A stretch of 18,466 nucleotides of DNA from an uncultured Agathobacter sp. (lineage in GTDB: Bacteria > Bacillota > Clostridia > Lachnospirales > Lachnospiraceae), in assembly GCA_934358675.1 (NCBI GenBank), contig CAKRKX010000047.1:1-18466 (forward strand), given 5' to 3'. Shown here in pieces: positions 16,207 to 18,466 of this stretch. The first letter of the stretch is position 1. Every line of letters begins with the position of its first letter. The position numbers were made by a program, and so were the translations under genes. A model generated the notes under the pieces. The model had not been told where the DNA came from. It did no database searches and saw only the letters and a program-made list of their open reading frames with translations.

Positions 16207-16310
16207 CAGCTAGTACCCCTACACGAAATACTTTTACAACGTATACTTTCACTGTTCTATATAATCATCTTTGCAACTCTATATTTTATCGAAATTGTTC
16301 AAAAGAAGGC
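16197..16310 (-). repeat. Duplicated leader block, copy B (ahead of array copy 4)
   Basis: This non-coding block is homologous to 17776-17890. A 22-bp stretch starting CTAGTACCCC (plus strand, 16210-16231) is identical to 17789-17810, and the distal end GTTCAAAAGAAGG is also shared with nearly the same spacing (81 and 79 bp). It leads from the terminator of one array gene to the ribosome binding site region of the next. Confidence 0.8.
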
Positions 16311-16328
16311 GCAGTATTCTGCACCTTC
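16301..16328 (-). terminator. Intrinsic terminator after array copy 3
   Basis: On the minus strand GAAGGTGCAG (16319-16328) pairs with CTGCGCCTTC (16305-16314), one mismatch in ten, around a 4-base loop, and is followed by TTTT (16301-16304). It lies about 50 bp after the stop of copy 3 and is the counterpart of the hairpin after copy 1. Confidence 0.75.
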
Positions 16329-16380
16329 TCTCCTAATTAATATTCTTTAACGCCAGACTCTTTTCCATCTACCTCAAACA

Positions 16381-16971
16381 TTATTCTTCCATCATCTCTT
16401 TACAAATTTCATACAAACAATATAATCCCGGATCATCGGGATCACGCATGCCTCTTATTCTACACACATCAACGCTCCCCCACAAATAATAATCCATATC
16501 ATGTAAAAATCCTAACAACCGTGGCTCATTCACTCCCACCAAGCTTTTAGGTTTACTTAAACACCCCCAATATATTCCAGGTACATTTTTTATAATGACT
16601 TGTCCACAATATGCCGTAATGTCATACATAACACGCCATGTATATGTAGACATCTTATCCATATGCACCGGTATACAGGTCTCCATCCACGGTTCGAGAT
16701 TTCCCATTTCATCGAGAATTTCTTTCCTCGTCATTGGTATTACTTCCACCCTTTTCATAAACCATCGCCACAAGGGCTTTAAAGACTCAGGTGAGTAATC
16801 AAATACAACATCACCACCTGTCTCATGTACGTGATTCTCAAGGTATGCAATTCTCTCATCCATCACCTCTATATACCAATTCAAATATTGCACTGCCTGT
16901 TTTCTATTCATTTCAGTAAATGCGACTGTCGCAAATGGCAGCTGCATTTCTCTATAATTACACTCCGTCAT
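16381..16971 (-). CDS. Paralog array copy 3: unknown conserved protein
   Basis: I do not recognise this family. The 196-residue protein has no signal peptide or membrane helix and looks like a cytoplasmic globular protein. Blocks shared with its neighbours are an N-terminal segment (NYREMQLPF; EMNRKQAVQYLNWYIEV; HVHETGGDV.FDYSPESL), a Trp-rich segment (LWRWFMKRVEVIP), YTWRVMYDITAYCGQVIIKN (109-128), and YWGCLSKPKSLVGVNEPRLL. Residues about 80-107 and 155-196 vary most. The ATG at 16971 follows GGAGAAGAG. Its leader differs from those of copies 2 and 4. By residues such as MDKMSTYTW and SKPKSL it is closest to copy 1. Tandem diversified paralogs recall immunity-protein cassettes, but no partner toxin is seen. 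Confidence 0.88.
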   Translation of the reverse strand: MTECNYREMQLPFATVAFTEMNRKQAVQYLNWYIEVMDERIAYLENHVHETGGDVVFDYSPESLKPLWRWFMKRVEVIPMTRKEILDEMGNLEPWMETCIPVHMDKMSTYTWRVMYDITAYCGQVIIKNVPGIYWGCLSKPKSLVGVNEPRLLGFLHDMDYYLWGSVDVCRIRGMRDPDDPGLYCLYEICKEMMEE

Positions 16972-17098
16972 CTAAACTCTTCTCCTTTGCTTACATGCAT
17001 CATTCGTAATACGACTTTATCTCTCTTTATTTATAAAATCCATGCCTGATTTTGCCATATATTTGCCATTCTTGTCGTTTTATATAAACGCATAAAGG

Positions 17099-17131
17099 AA
17101 GCCCGAACCGGCAATGACAATTCGGGCTTTT
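17099..17131. terminator. Stem-loop after array copy 2
   Basis: A perfect 9-bp stem, AAGCCCGAA (17099-17107) and TTCGGGCTT (17121-17129), encloses a 13-base loop about 50 bp after the stop of copy 2. On the minus strand the tail is only CCTTTATG, so termination of copy 2 may be partial. The plus-strand tail is TTTTAATAT, though no plus-strand gene ends here. It is unrelated in sequence to the hairpins after copies 1 and 3. Confidence 0.6.
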
Positions 17132-17181
17132 AATATAACGAAAAAGACTCTAGATAATTCTAACACCTTCGTACTGTATAT

Positions 17182-17769
17182 CTACAATCCCTTTAACTCT
17201 TTACACAATTCATATAAGCTATATAATTGTCGATCATCATGCGTTTCCATGCTTTTCATTCTACATACATCAACCTTTCCATTTAGGCAAATGCTCCCCT
17301 TCTGTGGAAACCCCAACAAACAAGGCTCATTCACACCAATCAGGCTTTTCGGTTTGCACACACAGCCCCAATACAGTCCTGGAATATTTTTTATAATAAC
17401 TTGTCCACAATATGCTGTGATATCATACATAACACGCCATGTATAACTAGATATTTTCATTCCCAAGTTTGGAATGTGTTTTTCCATCCATGGCTCTATC
17501 ACACCTATTTCTTCATTAATTTCTTTTTCCGTCATCGGAACCAACTCCACTCTCGGCATAAACCATTTCCATATTGAAATAAGCGAATCTGGTGAATAAT
17601 CAAAAATAACATCTCCGCCAGTCTCATGTACATGATTGGCAAGATATGCAATTCTCTCATCCAACACTTCTATATACCAATTCAAATACTGTACTGCCTG
17701 TTTTCGATTCATTTCCTTAAAAGGAACCGTCTCGAATGGTAGTTGCATCTCTCTATAATTACATTCCAT
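17182..17769 (-). CDS. Paralog array copy 2: unknown conserved protein
   Basis: This 195-residue member of the array family matches copy 3 nearly throughout the first 60 residues (CNYREMQLPFETVPFKEMNR, then AVQYLNWYIEVLDERIAYL) and in the core YTWRVMYDITAYCGQVIIKN. It is divergent in the Trp-rich segment (SLISIWKWFMPRVELVP), in 80-105, and in the C-terminal third (QKGSICLNGKVDVCRMKSMETHDDRQLYSL). Two in-frame ATGs occur; I use 17767-17769 because GAGGAG lies about 7 bp before it and only 1 bp before the other (17775). Residues such as KISS, CKPK and MKSME tie it to copy 4. The leader contains the duplicated block. The function is unknown. Confidence 0.87.
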   Translation of the reverse strand: MECNYREMQLPFETVPFKEMNRKQAVQYLNWYIEVLDERIAYLANHVHETGGDVIFDYSPDSLISIWKWFMPRVELVPMTEKEINEEIGVIEPWMEKHIPNLGMKISSYTWRVMYDITAYCGQVIIKNIPGLYWGCVCKPKSLIGVNEPCLLGFPQKGSICLNGKVDVCRMKSMETHDDRQLYSLYELCKELKGL

Positions 17770-17775
17770 AATCAT

Positions 17776-17890
17776 GCTCCTCTATCAACTAGTACCCCTA
17801 CACGAAATACATTTACGATATATATTTTCTCCGTCCCTGTGGCTATCCTTATAGTTCTATTTTCATTGAAATCGTTCAAAAGAAGGTGCC
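17776..17890 (-). repeat. Duplicated leader block, copy A (ahead of array copy 2)
   Basis: This block is homologous to 16197-16310, with the identical 22-bp stretch at 17789-17810 beginning CTAGTACCCC on the plus strand. It lies between the terminator of copy 1 and the ribosome binding site of copy 2. Conservation of a non-coding stretch between paralogs may simply reflect duplication, but the strict 22-bp identity within otherwise diverged flanks suggests a functional leader or operator element. Confidence 0.8.
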
Positions 17891-17913
17891 AAATAATGTT
17901 AGCGCCCTCTTTT
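17878..17913 (-). terminator. Intrinsic terminator after array copy 1
   Basis: On the minus strand AAAAGAGGGCGC (17902-17913) pairs with GCACCTTCTTTT (17878-17889), with one G-U pair and one mismatch, around a 12-base loop. The A/T flanks give a U-tract in both directions. It lies about 60 bp after the stop codon of copy 1 and partly overlaps the duplicated leader block. Confidence 0.7.
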
Positions 17914-17970
17914 GTCAGCTATGATACTCTCTTTTTCAAATCAAAAATATTATAAGCAATGAACATCTGT

Positions 17971-18466
17971 CTATGATTCGCTTAATTTCTTACAATTTTC
18001 ATAAACTTTATACAATCCACCATTTTCAGCCGATCTCATGCTTCGCAGCCTACACACATCGACTCTCCCCCATAAATAAGCACTCATTTTGTGGGGAAAC
18101 CCTAATAACCTAGGTTCATTGACTCCTAATAAACTTTTTGGTTTGCTTAAACACCCCCAATGAATTCCTGGGATATTTTTTATTATAACTTGGCCACAAT
18201 ATGCCGTAATATCATACATAACACGCCATGTGTAAGTAGACATCTTATCCATATTCTCTGGTATACAATCCTTCATCCACGGTTCGATTCCCACCATTTT
18301 CTTTTGAATTTCATCTGATGTCATAGGGATTACTTCTACTCGCGGCATAAACCATTCCCACAAAGGTTTTAGAGACTCTGGCGTGTAATCGAATACAACA
18401 TCACCGCCAGTCTCATGTACATGATTGGCAAGATATGCAATTCTCTCATCCAACACTTCTATATAC
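17971..18466 (-). CDS. Paralog array copy 1: unknown conserved protein (5' end beyond right edge)
   Basis: The frame is open to the right edge, starting with YIEVLDERIAYLANHV, which aligns with residues about 32 onward of copies 2 and 3; the first ~31 residues are outside the window. The visible 164 residues include HVHETGGDVVFDYTPESLKP, LWEWFMPRVEVIPMT, MSTYTWRVMYDITAYCGQVI, and HWGCLSKPKSLLGVNEPRLL. It shares PESLKPLW, MDKMSTYTW and SKPKSL with copy 3, and the stretch FPHK.SAYLWGRVD with copy 4. As the first visible gene in the direction of transcription, its upstream neighbour outside the window may reveal the role of the array. The function is unknown. Confidence 0.85.
   Translation of the reverse strand, partial: YIEVLDERIAYLANHVHETGGDVVFDYTPESLKPLWEWFMPRVEVIPMTSDEIQKKMVGIEPWMKDCIPENMDKMSTYTWRVMYDITAYCGQVIIKNIPGIHWGCLSKPKSLLGVNEPRLLGFPHKMSAYLWGRVDVCRLRSMRSAENGGLYKVYENCKKLSES

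Noticed and set aside
16046..16252. 68-codon frame spanning the leader and 5' part of array copy 4 on the minus strand
   Set aside because: Out of frame with the conserved family sequence; it is a by-product of the deletion junction.

Overview
The window looks like a Gram-positive, low-to-mid GC anaerobe of the class Clostridia, most probably family Lachnospiraceae (Roseburia/Agathobacter/Eubacterium-like). The reasons are an hprK - M18 peptidase - murB - rapZ - whiA cluster, strong AGGAGG-type ribosome binding sites, TTGxxx-17-TATAAT promoters, and two small proteins that resemble the DUF4250 and DUF6472 families typical of these bacteria. This placement rests on gene content and remembered protein similarity, not on a search.

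Region 1 (1-10.6 kb, all minus strand) is core chromosome. Reading in the direction of transcription: ftsH (membrane AAA protease) and uvrC (excision nuclease) form one unit with a promoter ahead of ftsH. A second unit, hprK - M18 aminopeptidase - murB - rapZ - whiA - diacylglycerol/lipid kinase, starts at a good sigma-A promoter lying between uvrC and hprK; its genes are closely packed or overlapping. fba (class II fructose-bisphosphate aldolase) has its own promoter and runs off the left edge. The unit joins carbon catabolite control (HprK), envelope precursor synthesis (MurB, and RapZ by family knowledge), a cell-division-linked DNA-binding protein (WhiA) and lipid metabolism.

Region 2 (10.6-14.3 kb, plus strand) holds pyrG (CTP synthase, divergent from ftsH, with a strong terminator), a WYL-family transcription regulator with a possible operator at its promoter, and two small conserved genes (DUF4250-like and DUF6472-like) that end at a bidirectional terminator. 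The 400-bp gap between the WYL gene and the DUF4250-like gene is not empty: nearly all of it is one long imperfect inverted repeat centred near 13672. Its outermost arm is complementary to the Shine-Dalgarno sequence of the downstream gene.

Region 3 (14.37-15.85 kb, minus strand) is an ECF sigma factor with its coupled zinc-finger, multi-pass membrane anti-sigma factor, preceded by a plausible self-recognised ECF promoter.

Region 4 (15.9-18.47 kb, minus strand) is visibly more AT-rich and contains four tandem copies of one paralogous family of about 195 residues that I cannot name: one running off the right edge, two intact, and one lacking its 5' half. Spacers and diagnostic residues indicate that a two-gene unit was duplicated. 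The arrangement resembles a diversified immunity-gene cassette, but no toxin gene is visible here, so that role is only a hypothesis.
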